NCBI GenBank assembly: GCA_016124945.1
Contig: WGMT01000029.1
Location: 1-64,000, forward strand
Direction: 5' to 3'
DNA from: a bacterium
Lineage (GTDB): Bacteria > Chloroflexota > Anaerolineae > Caldilineales > Caldilineaceae
DNA: 64,000 nucleotides
The notes under the pieces: generated by a model
Database searches by the model: none
The model's input: only the letters and a program-made list of their open reading frames with translations
Told to the model about the DNA's origin: nothing
Translations under genes and position numbers: made by a program
Part shown: piece by piece, positions 33,137 through 41,545 of the stretch
Numbering within the stretch: the stretch's first letter is position 1
Layout: the number at the start of each line of letters is the position of its first letter

Positions 33137-34438
33137 CTAAGAACCAGCCTCTAGCTGTGAGCGGATCTCCTCAGGCGTGCCGTTGAGGCGCTGCACTTTG
33201 ACCCCGCGCATGGACAGGTAGATCAGCGATCCTTCGGGCACGGCCTCGCCGTCGCCGATGACGATGACTTCTTGCGCATTGGCCGCTTCGTGGACGTCAA
33301 AGCCAAAGGCCACGCGCTTTGCGGCCAGCGCGGGGACAAGCACCGTCAGGTGTGCCTTCGTCGTCGCCTTGTCCACTGCACCCAAAAGGACATAACGCTT
33401 GATCACCCCGTCGGCGGCGGGCTTCTCTTCGGGCACGGCGAGATCAATGCGGCGTTGGTTGTTGCCGTCCAACGCCAGCACTTCGGACTGCACCACAGGA
33501 TCGACTTCGCCTGGACGTACCACCTGCACAAAGTAGGTGGCTGCGCCAAGGTTGCGCAGACGGAAGGTGCCGCTCTGCCCCAATGCCCCTTGCGCCAACA
33601 CTTCGCCCTGGCTCACCAGCCGCAGCAGCAGACCGGTGCCATTGGTCACCGTGCCTTCGATGACGCTGTTGCGCGGCGGCAGCGTGACGGTCACCTGCGC
33701 CGTCTGCCCGGCTGTCACCTGCACCGGCTGCGTCACCCCTTCCAGGCGCAGCGAGTACGCGCCGGCTTTCACGGCGGTGAAGGTAAAGCCACCCGACGCG
33801 TCAACGGTGGCGTTGTCGATGGCGTCGTCGCCGCGCAGCAGCGCCACCACCAGGCCCGCTCGCATATTCTCGACGCGCCCCAGGATTGTCCCCGCGCGTT
33901 CGGGCGCTTTGGCCTGCTGGTAGACGATCAAAAACGAATGGTGAAAGAGCGTATTGCCGCTGCCGCCGCCGCCAGGATTGGGTTCGTCGGGGTGATTGGT
34001 GCGCAGCCCGTGGACGCGATCACTGGGCAGGCCGGTCATCTCGACGCTGCACACCTGCCACTTCCACATAGGAAAGTTCGCACCCGGCTCGTTGTCGGGT
34101 TTGTCCAACGTCACCACCTGTTCACCGCCGTCCCAAGTGATGCGGGCCTGGCTGCTCTTGATGCGCATACCGTCAGGCGAAAGCCCATCCAGGAAAATAT
34201 GATGGCGTCCATTGTTTTCCTGCGGTGCCAGGTGATAGACCCGCGTCACCCGCCAATAGTCGGCACCGGGCGCGACTTTGGCTTCCTCAATGGTGACGCC
34301 ATAGGGGGTGGCATTGCTTTCCACCGGCGCGAGGGTGGTGGACCGGAGCGAACGTTGCGCCCCACCTGTTTCTTCTTCGGTTGAGGCGTCGTCGCCTCCG
34401 CCCGACAACCAGCGGATCAAACGGCTTTGTGGACTCAT
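33137..34438 (-). CDS. protein with carboxypeptidase-regulatory-like modules and a C-terminal domain shared with its upstream neighbour
   Basis: 433 residues. The first 175 form a unit of unknown fold (YWRVTRVYHLAPQENNGRHH). Two beta-sandwich modules of the CarboxypepD_reg/SpaA type follow (GTILGRVENMRAGLVVAL, GTVTNGTGLLLRLVSQGEVL). The last 85 residues (RYVLLGAVDK, VIVIGDGEAVPEGSLIYL, VKVQRLNGTPEEIRSQL) align with the end of the adjacent 1078-residue protein. No signal peptide or membrane segment is visible, unusual for such modules. It overlaps the upstream gene by 4 bp (ATGA), so the two are translationally coupled. Function unknown. Confidence 0.72.
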   Translation of the reverse strand: MSPQSRLIRWLSGGGDDASTEEETGGAQRSLRSTTLAPVESNATPYGVTIEEAKVAPGADYWRVTRVYHLAPQENNGRHHIFLDGLSPDGMRIKSSQARITWDGGEQVVTLDKPDNEPGANFPMWKWQVCSVEMTGLPSDRVHGLRTNHPDEPNPGGGGSGNTLFHHSFLIVYQQAKAPERAGTILGRVENMRAGLVVALLRGDDAIDNATVDASGGFTFTAVKAGAYSLRLEGVTQPVQVTAGQTAQVTVTLPPRNSVIEGTVTNGTGLLLRLVSQGEVLAQGALGQSGTFRLRNLGAATYFVQVVRPGEVDPVVQSEVLALDGNNQRRIDLAVPEEKPAADGVIKRYVLLGAVDKATTKAHLTVLVPALAAKRVAFGFDVHEAANAQEVIVIGDGEAVPEGSLIYLSMRGVKVQRLNGTPEEIRSQLEAGS

Positions 34439-37400
34439 GGCAGCGCCTCCAATTCGTTACGTAGTGTGTCCAGATTGCCGCTCACCCGTGTCACCGGGAT
34501 CTTCTTTTCGGTGAGCGACGCCAGGAGCGCGTCCGACGGCGTGCCGATGATGGTCACCCGTTCGGATTTGGCGCAGATGTCGGGGTTGAAGCCCACAGTG
34601 GGGCCTTTGCGCAAAATGTAGTCGACGGCCTGGGCAAGCTGTGCGTCGGCGGTGCCGGTGTCGAGGGTAGCCACAAAGAGATAGTGGCCGAAGCGCGAAG
34701 AGGGCTTTGCTCCTGCCGCGGGCAACTTGAGCGTCACCTCGGCCTGGGCATTGACACCCAGCGTCGACGTCGCCTTGACGCCGGTCTGCTCGGCCAGCCG
34801 CACGGTGTAGTCACCGCTGCCCAGTTTCTCGAAGCGGAATGTACCGTCGGCCGCGCTGACCGTCTGCGCCGTCCCCGCGCCGGAGAGGAGCAGCGTGCGC
34901 CCGGAAAGCGGTTGACCGTCGGCATCTACCAATTTGCCCACAATCGAAGATTGCGCCGGTGCAGAGAGTTGCACGTCCTGGGTCACGTCGCTGGAACCGT
35001 CCACGTTGAGGTTCTGGGCGACGAGACCCACGCTCACCAGTTCCAGGCCGTAGACACCGGCGCGCAAGCCATCGAAACGGTAGCGGCCATCGCCGTCAGT
35101 CTGTCCTTCGGCCACACGCTGTCCTAGCGCCCGCAACCAGACAATGGCATTGGTGACAGCCCGCCCCTGGTGTTCGGTGATGCGGCCCGAAAGCGCGCTG
35201 TCTGCGCCTAAATCGCGGTCAAACGTCGGCCCAGCGACCAGCGTGCGCCCGTCAACGATCAATTCTTGCGCGGGCAGGGCGCTCTCTTTGAGGCGCAGGG
35301 TGTAGGTATCGGCAGGCAGCCCGGCGAAGACATACTCACCGTTGGCGTCGGTTTCGTCTTCCTGGCGGATGCTGTACGTCTCACAGGTGAGGACGACGGT
35401 AGCAGGCTGGTTGGCAGGCAAGACGCGCCCCACAATCTGCCCCAGCATGGGGAAGTCAACCACGCTGCTGCCGATGCCGTCGAGTGTGATATCGGCGGCA
35501 ATGATGCCCACGCCCTCCAGGCCAAGTTGGTAGACGCCTGCCGGCAGATCACCGAAACGAAAGCTGCCATCGGTGGCAAGTCGCGCCAGCCGCGGATCAA
35601 TGCCGGCGCCGCTCAACGTCACCGAGGCGGTGGACGGCGCACCCACGATGCGGCCACGGACGCTGCTCTGGTTGCCGCCGGTCGCCGCCGCTTTGCGTTG
35701 GAAGGTCACCTCGTAGGCAAGGGGGCGGGGGCGATCCGGCATGTCGGCGGTGATGAGGTTGTCGGCGTTCTGGCTCGGGTACGCGGCATCAAGGATGTCC
35801 ACCATGAAGACGCCGGGCGTGTGGATAAACTGGAAGTAGCCGCGTGGCTTAAATTGATCCTGTCCACTTTTGACGGTGGGGAAGTTGGTGTCGGGCGCGG
35901 CCCCGGTCCAGCGCAGCCGCACGGTGACACCATCCAGCGCGTTGCCCTGTTCATCGAGGACGCGGCCAAAGATGAGGTTGTCGTTGGCGGTTTCGGCAGC
36001 AGAAAGCAGCCGCTTCTGGGTGATGGCGTAGTGCTGCACCGCGGGCGGCGGCACCGTGAGATCGACGGTGGTGTCGGTCCAGCCGTCTACGGCGATGTTG
36101 CGCCGCTCGGTGGATTGGGGCGTGCCGGGGGCTACACGCAGGCGTAGTTTGCCCGCAGGCAGTGTCGTAAAGGCGTAACGTCCATCGCCGTCGGTGCGGC
36201 TTTCGGCCAGCATCTGCAGCGGTGACGCCTGTTGCAAAATGACGGGCACGCCTGCCTGCGGCGCGCCGTCGCTGTCCACAATCCGCCCGAGGACGCGACT
36301 GCGGCGGCCCATCTGCGGGCGTAGCGTCAACGTCTTGCGGTCGTCCTGGGCCAGTGTCACCTGCCCCGCTTCGGCGCCGAAGACGATCAGCCGGTAGGCG
36401 GCGGCAGGCAGGCGATCCAGCGTGAGCCGTCCTTGAGCGTCGGTGACGGCCTCAAAGCGGCGGGCAGTCGCACCCCCGGCGGCGGTGGCTTCCACTTCCA
36501 CGGTGACGCCGGCGACAGTTTCGTTGCGATCGGCGCGCTGCACGATCAACGTCAGCGACGCCGTCCCCTGGCGTCGTTCGGCGCGCACACGGGGCGGCAG
36601 ATCCTTGAGCGCCTGGATCACAGGCAGCCGACCGGCCAGACCGAAGCGTTCGTTCCAGGCGTCGGTGTACCAGCTCATCTGATCCCAGGTGGGGCTCCAA
36701 TCGCCCAACGGGCGGCTGGCCAGCAGCCAGGTGCAGCAACTAAAGTACCAGGCGGGCGCTTTCTCTTGCATAAAGCGCACAATTTCCACCTGCCATTCGG
36801 CCTGCTGGCTGGGGATCACCTTGGGGTAGCGAAGATCGTCGCCCCAACCCACCACCGGCCCGCCTTCGGTGCTGATGGCCGGAATGTAGCGCCCCAACAC
36901 GTCGTGCACCATTTTGCCTGCCCACTCCCAACCGCGGAAGCAGTTGGCGTCGTCGGCCAGGGTTTGGCCGGGGTTTTTGTCGCGGGCGCGGCGCTCGTTG
37001 ATCATCTCCATGGAGCGGTTGTCCCAGGCCCAGGCGGGGAAGCGTTCAAATTCCTGGCGCGTGAGAGGACGGCCTTCCTGGTTCACAGGATCGCTGGGGT
37101 AGTCGGGCGGGTGGTTGAGCGTGTAGTTGTGGATGGCCAGCCATGCGCCGCGGTCGAAGAGATCGGCGCGCCCCTTGTCTACGACGCGGCGGATGATATT
37201 GTCCCTGCCGCCGGGGCCCATCGCGGGGACGGCGAGCAATCCGCCTTCGCCGAAGACAATGTCGGCATCGTAGATGAAGTTGTCGGTGACGATGTCGAGC
37301 CAGTTGTCGGGCTTGTGGTTGTCTTTCCACTCAGCAGGCAGATCGGGTTCGTTGTTGGTCTCAAAATAGTGCACACCAGCGGCCACCAGCTTGCGCACGC

Positions 37401-37671
37401 CGCTGACCTCGCGTCCACCCATGCGATCGGGGTTGGGCTGCTCACGGAAAAGGCGCACCACAGGCATGATGCCGGCATCGAGCAGGCGGCGGCAGAGTTC
37501 GAGGGACGATCCATCGCCGTCGTCGAGCAGTTTTACCCACTTGATGTGCATAGCGGTGAGTTCGTTGATCCAAAAATCGAGATCGCGCCCCGACGGATGG
37601 TAGACACGCGCCGACCAGTGGACACCGCGTCCATTGTCTTCGGGCGGTCGTGGAAAGTCTGAAATCTGCAT
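34435..37671 (-). CDS. clan-A glycosidase-like barrel fused to multiple carboxypeptidase-regulatory-like modules
   Basis: 1078 residues, ATG with AGGAG nine bases upstream. Residues 1-350 look like a TIM-barrel glycoside hydrolase of the GH39/GH5 kind: Glu108 in TNNEPD is the expected acid/base and Glu269 in ISTEGGP the expected nucleophile. From about 360 to 980 there are about seven beta-sandwich modules with the pattern GRIVDxxGxPxxG ... TDGDGRYxFxxLPAGxYxL. The last 90 residues (HYLFVATLDTG, VTIIGTPSDALLASL, IPVTRVSGNLDTLRNEL) are shared with the downstream partner. No signal peptide is visible despite the extracellular-style architecture. Substrate and location are unknown; the hydrolase call rests on motifs only. 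Confidence 0.75.
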   Translation of the reverse strand: MQISDFPRPPEDNGRGVHWSARVYHPSGRDLDFWINELTAMHIKWVKLLDDGDGSSLELCRRLLDAGIMPVVRLFREQPNPDRMGGREVSGVRKLVAAGVHYFETNNEPDLPAEWKDNHKPDNWLDIVTDNFIYDADIVFGEGGLLAVPAMGPGGRDNIIRRVVDKGRADLFDRGAWLAIHNYTLNHPPDYPSDPVNQEGRPLTRQEFERFPAWAWDNRSMEMINERRARDKNPGQTLADDANCFRGWEWAGKMVHDVLGRYIPAISTEGGPVVGWGDDLRYPKVIPSQQAEWQVEIVRFMQEKAPAWYFSCCTWLLASRPLGDWSPTWDQMSWYTDAWNERFGLAGRLPVIQALKDLPPRVRAERRQGTASLTLIVQRADRNETVAGVTVEVEATAAGGATARRFEAVTDAQGRLTLDRLPAAAYRLIVFGAEAGQVTLAQDDRKTLTLRPQMGRRSRVLGRIVDSDGAPQAGVPVILQQASPLQMLAESRTDGDGRYAFTTLPAGKLRLRVAPGTPQSTERRNIAVDGWTDTTVDLTVPPPAVQHYAITQKRLLSAAETANDNLIFGRVLDEQGNALDGVTVRLRWTGAAPDTNFPTVKSGQDQFKPRGYFQFIHTPGVFMVDILDAAYPSQNADNLITADMPDRPRPLAYEVTFQRKAAATGGNQSSVRGRIVGAPSTASVTLSGAGIDPRLARLATDGSFRFGDLPAGVYQLGLEGVGIIAADITLDGIGSSVVDFPMLGQIVGRVLPANQPATVVLTCETYSIRQEDETDANGEYVFAGLPADTYTLRLKESALPAQELIVDGRTLVAGPTFDRDLGADSALSGRITEHQGRAVTNAIVWLRALGQRVAEGQTDGDGRYRFDGLRAGVYGLELVSVGLVAQNLNVDGSSDVTQDVQLSAPAQSSIVGKLVDADGQPLSGRTLLLSGAGTAQTVSAADGTFRFEKLGSGDYTVRLAEQTGVKATSTLGVNAQAEVTLKLPAAGAKPSSRFGHYLFVATLDTGTADAQLAQAVDYILRKGPTVGFNPDICAKSERVTIIGTPSDALLASLTEKKIPVTRVSGNLDTLRNELEALP

Positions 37672-37848
37672 CGGTGCTACTCCTGTCAGACTGGAGGTTA
37701 GGCGATTGGGTGATTAGGAGATTGGGGGGCATTATAGCATAGCCGTTGATGAAACAACACGAAAGTGATTTCTGACACTTTCGCCGATCGTGGGTATAGT
37801 GGGTATAGTGATTTGTGATTGGTGCTGAACTAAGCGTTGACGCCGTGA

Positions 37849-38105
37849 GGCCCTCACCCCCAGCCCCTCTCCCACCGAGTGAAGGCCAAATTGACGACTG
37901 ACATGCACTGTTGCATCCGCAGTTTCGCCGTCAGAGTAACTGGGTGGGAGAGGGGAGCCAGAGCGTCGACACGTTTCTGGCTCCCCTCTCCCACCCAGTT
38001 GCGAAAGACGTGAAACTTGTGGCATCTTGTCAGTTTTCTTCTCAGTTTTCTTCGTCACGTCGGCACCTCGGTCTTGTGGGAGAGGGGCGGGGGGGTGAGG
38101 GCCTT
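37849..38105. repeat. nested inverted-repeat element upstream of sppA
   Basis: Outer arms CCCTCACCCCCAGCCCCTCT (from about 37849) and the complement-like GTGGGAGAGGGGCGGGGGGG (to about 38105) enclose a perfect 23-bp hairpin at 37940-37998 with a 13-nt loop. It also begins and ends with the GTGGGAGAGGGG unit. The rest of the 37672-38246 gap holds a GTGGGTATA tandem duplication (about 37790) and GATTGGGTGATTAGG repeats (about 37700), but no gene. Confidence 0.75.
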
Positions 38106-38246
38106 CTGGGAGACTGGGTTTGTCCGATACACCAGTGAAAGCTCAAGCCATAATCCTGCCGACTGCACGGCGGCCTGATTTCTCTCAAATGCTTCAAGTG
38201 GCAGTCGTCAATCACCTTCCTGGACAATATTCCAAAGGACATATCC

Positions 38247-40058
38247 ATGCAGTTGCTACGCCAGTTGGGGAAAGCACTTTCGCGCCTATTCGAATGGATC
38301 GGTCAGGGTTGGCAGCGGTTGATCTGCTCCGTCTTCAACCTGCGGCGCGGGTGGATACGTCGCCGCCGCCCCGATTACATCGTCTTTACATTGGACGGTG
38401 AACTGGCGGAGCGCACACCACCGCAGCCGTGGATCTATCGGCAGATCCCCATGTTTCAGCCGCCCGCCTCATTGGACAATTTGAGCGAGGCGCTGGGTCA
38501 CATTGCCGAGGACCCGGATCTGCACGGCGTCGTCTTTTTGCTAAAGGGATTAGGCCCGGCGCTGACGCTGTCGCAGGCACAGAGCCTTACCCGCCTCTTC
38601 GAGCGCTTCCGCGCCTGGGATCGGGCAGAAAACGGGGATCGTCCTGGCTACCAGGCCAAAGAAGTCGTCGTCTTTTTGGAGCAAACGAGCAACGCCCTCT
38701 GCGCGCTGGGCGCGGCCGCGGATCGGCTGATCCTGCCGCCACAGGCCGACTGGAACGCCACCGGCCTGCACAGCGAACCAACTTACCTGGCCGACGCCCT
38801 GGCCCTGCTCGGTGTCGACTTCGACGTGGTGAAGATTGCGCCGTGGAAGACGGCCTTCGACCGCTTCAGCCGCACCGAAATGAGCGACGAGGCGGCAGAT
38901 CAACTGAACTGGCTGCTCGACAGCCTCTACCACGATCTTGTCATCGCCATCGCCCAAGGACGTAACCTGCCCGAAGACGAAGTGACCCGTCTCATTGACA
39001 GTGCGCCGCACAATGCCGAAGCCGCCCTCGCCGCCAATCTGGTCGACGCCCTCGCCTACGAAGACGAACTCCCCTGGCTGCTGCGTGTGGAAGAAAGCGC
39101 GGGCAAAACCCATGGTTCCAGCGAGCGAGAGGCGCGTTTTACTACCTTCCGCCAGGCCAAAGCGCATCTATTGCGCCGTCCGCGACGGAAGACGGCTGGG
39201 CGCATCGGCGTCCTCAGCCTCACGGGCACGATCATGCCCGGCAAAAGCCGTCGCTTCCCCGTGGAACTACCGCTGCTTGGCGACAGAACCATCGGCAGCA
39301 GCACCGTTCAGCAAGAAGTGCGCGCGGCCCTGAAAGACGACAGCCTCGACGCTGTCGTCCTCTATGTTGACTCCGGGGGCGGGTCGGCGTTGGCCAGCGA
39401 TTTGATGTGGCGTGAGATCACGTTGTTGGCGTCGCAAAAACCGCTGGTGGTTTACATGGGGAATGTAGCGGCCAGCGGTGGCTACTACATCGCCACCCCG
39501 GCGCAGCGCATCGTGGCGCAGTCGGCCACGATGACAGGCAGCATCGGCGTGATCATCGGCAAGCCTGTCACCGGCGGCGCTTACGACAAAGCGCGGGTGA
39601 ATCGCTATAGCATCACGCGCGGCGACAATGCCGATATCTTCAGCGATCAGGCACCCTGGGCAGGACAACAGCGCGAGCAGATCGAGGCGCAGGTCCGTCA
39701 TTCGTACGCCGCCTTTAAACGCCGTGTGGCCGACGGACGCAATCTGCCCTTCGACGATCTTGATTCCATTTGCAGCGGCAAAGTGTGGACCGGCGCGCAG
39801 GCCCTTGAAAATGGCCTGATCGACGAAATCGGCGACTTCCGCGCCGCCGTCAATGCCGCCGCTCAACTGGCCGATCTGCCAAAAGACGGTCACCTCGATG
39901 TTGTCGACATCCAGGCCAATCGTCCACTATTGCCCGTCACCCAACGCCAGTTACAGGACGCGCAGGAACTCGCGCGGCTGGTCCTGCGCCGCGATTGGAA
40001 AGCGCTGTTTAGCGGCGAGCGAATCTGGTTTATGACAGACGGACTGCCAAAAATATAG
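38247..40058 (+). CDS. sppA: signal peptide peptidase SppA, protease IV type
   Basis: 603 residues in the long (tandem ClpP-like) form. The catalytic dyad is split between the two halves as in E. coli SppA: Lys201 in APWKTAFDRF and Ser410 in NVAASGGYYIA. These positions nearly match Lys209/Ser409 of the E. coli enzyme. The N-terminus is basic and amphipathic rather than a clear membrane anchor. The known role is degradation of cleaved signal peptides and membrane fragments. It stands alone behind the nested hairpin region; the next gene starts 57 bp later. Confidence 0.93.
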   Translation: MQLLRQLGKALSRLFEWIGQGWQRLICSVFNLRRGWIRRRRPDYIVFTLDGELAERTPPQPWIYRQIPMFQPPASLDNLSEALGHIAEDPDLHGVVFLLKGLGPALTLSQAQSLTRLFERFRAWDRAENGDRPGYQAKEVVVFLEQTSNALCALGAAADRLILPPQADWNATGLHSEPTYLADALALLGVDFDVVKIAPWKTAFDRFSRTEMSDEAADQLNWLLDSLYHDLVIAIAQGRNLPEDEVTRLIDSAPHNAEAALAANLVDALAYEDELPWLLRVEESAGKTHGSSEREARFTTFRQAKAHLLRRPRRKTAGRIGVLSLTGTIMPGKSRRFPVELPLLGDRTIGSSTVQQEVRAALKDDSLDAVVLYVDSGGGSALASDLMWREITLLASQKPLVVYMGNVAASGGYYIATPAQRIVAQSATMTGSIGVIIGKPVTGGAYDKARVNRYSITRGDNADIFSDQAPWAGQQREQIEAQVRHSYAAFKRRVADGRNLPFDDLDSICSGKVWTGAQALENGLIDEIGDFRAAVNAAAQLADLPKDGHLDVVDIQANRPLLPVTQRQLQDAQELARLVLRRDWKALFSGERIWFMTDGLPKI

Positions 40059-40115
40059 AGATTAATCGCTTAATCCCCCAATCACCAGTCACCAGTCCCC
40101 AACAAAGGAGCCAAC

Positions 40116-41357
40116 ATGCTAGATCCACGCGAGATCCGCCGTCAATTCCCCGCGCTGCAAGAGGAATTCAACGGGCGAACCGCCATCTTCTTCGACAATC
40201 CCGGCGGCACACAGGTCCACGTCAGTGTGATTGAGGCGATGGTGGGCTACCTGGTGCGCAGCAATGCCAACACCCACGGCGTCTTCGAGACGAGCCGCCG
40301 CAGCGACCAGATAATCGAGGGCGCGCACCAGGCCATGGCCGATCTCTTCAACTGCGACATCGACGAGGTGGTCTTCGGCAACAACATGACAAGCCTCACT
40401 TTCGCCATGAGCCGTTCCTTGGGCCGCGAATTCCGCCCCGGCGACGAAATCGTGGTGACTCGCCTCGATCACGACGCCAACGTGATGCCGTGGGTCACCG
40501 CGGCACAGGACGCCGGCGCCACTGTACAGTGGGCCGACGCAGACGTGGAAACCGGCACGCTGGACATGGACGATCTGCGCCAGAAGATCACACCGCGCAC
40601 CAAATTGGTGGCTTTCGGCTATGCTAGCAACGCCACAGGGACAATCAACGACGTGGCCACCATCGTCGGTTGGGCGCGTGAGGTGGGAGCGCTGACCTAC
40701 ATCGACGCCGTCCAATACGCGCCACACGGGCTGATCGACGTGCGGGCACTGGGCTGCGATTTCCTGGCCTGTTCGTCGTACAAGTTTTTTGGGCCACACA
40801 GTGGGCAGCTTTTCGGCAAGCGCGAGCATTTGCAGCGGCTGCACGCCTACAAAGTGCGCCCGGCAGACGATCAACCGCCTGGCAAGTGGGAAACAGGCAC
40901 GCAGAACTTCGAGGCGATGGCGGGCGTCAGCGCCGCCGTCGATTATTTGGCCGGGTTGGGGGTTCAATATGGCGGGGCGCGGGCAGATGACAGCCGCCGC
41001 GCCCGCCTCGTATCGGCGTGGCAGGTGCTCCACGACTACGAGCAGCAGTTGATCGAACGGCTGATCACGGGGTTGCAGGGCATTCCCGGCGTGCGCATCT
41101 ACGGCCTCACCGACCGCCGCGATTGGGGACAGCGCGTGGCGACCGTGGTGCTACGCAAAAGCGGCACCACGCCCCAACAACTGGCCGAAGCCCTGGCCGC
41201 CGAGAATATCTTCTGCTGGAACGGCAATTTCTACGCTTTGGGGATCAGCGAACGCATGGGCGTGGAAGAGAGCGGCGGCTTCTTGCGCATCGGGTTGGCC
41301 CACTACAACACGGTGGACGAGATTGTTCGCTGTTTGGCGGTGATTGAGCGGATGTAA
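40116..41357 (+). CDS. cysteine desulfurase-like PLP enzyme (VC1184/TIGR01976 type)
   Basis: 413 residues, ATG with AAAGGAG upstream. Class V aminotransferase fold: the PLP lysine is in CSSYKFFGPH, phosphate and ring contacts in FGNNMTSLTFAMSR and YIDAVQYAPHGLIDV. The usual SufS/IscS cysteine loop is replaced by NIFCWNGNFYALGI, so the Cys here is only a possible sulfur carrier. Members of this subfamily are often annotated as desulfurases without proof. It is not near suf or isc genes. Its stop is 4 bp before a heptamer repeat array. Confidence 0.86.
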   Translation: MLDPREIRRQFPALQEEFNGRTAIFFDNPGGTQVHVSVIEAMVGYLVRSNANTHGVFETSRRSDQIIEGAHQAMADLFNCDIDEVVFGNNMTSLTFAMSRSLGREFRPGDEIVVTRLDHDANVMPWVTAAQDAGATVQWADADVETGTLDMDDLRQKITPRTKLVAFGYASNATGTINDVATIVGWAREVGALTYIDAVQYAPHGLIDVRALGCDFLACSSYKFFGPHSGQLFGKREHLQRLHAYKVRPADDQPPGKWETGTQNFEAMAGVSAAVDYLAGLGVQYGGARADDSRRARLVSAWQVLHDYEQQLIERLITGLQGIPGVRIYGLTDRRDWGQRVATVVLRKSGTTPQQLAEALAAENIFCWNGNFYALGISERMGVEESGGFLRIGLAHYNTVDEIVRCLAVIERM

Positions 41358-41361
41358 AGAC

Positions 41362-41545
41362 GTAGTGCGTGGTGCGTAGTGCGTAGTGCGTGCGCAAGTC
41401 GTAGCTGCACGCTATTAGCGTGCGGTCCACTGTGGACGATTTCACTTTCCAATGTACGTGATTTCGTCAAGCACAAACCGCACGCTGGTAGCGTGCAGCT
41501 ACGGAGATAGGCTAAATGTCCGCCACCCACGCACTACGCACTAGA
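41362..41545. repeat. BIME-like element: two inverted REP palindromes flanked by CGTAGTG heptamers
   Basis: Two 26-bp units at 41401-41426 and, inverted, 41477-41502 differ at two positions. Each is a GTAG foot followed by the palindrome GCACGCTATTAGCGTGC or GCACGCTGGTAGCGTGC. A third palindrome GTCCACTGTGGAC lies at 41425-41437. Heptamers CGTGGTG/CGTAGTG (41362-41395) and their complement CACTACG (41528-41545) bracket the whole. The right heptamers contain the stop codon of the minus-strand gene at 41534. Confidence 0.85.

Noticed and set aside
41362..41545. CRISPR array
   Set aside because: Repeats are seven bases or palindromic with no unique spacers of regular size, and no cas genes are present.
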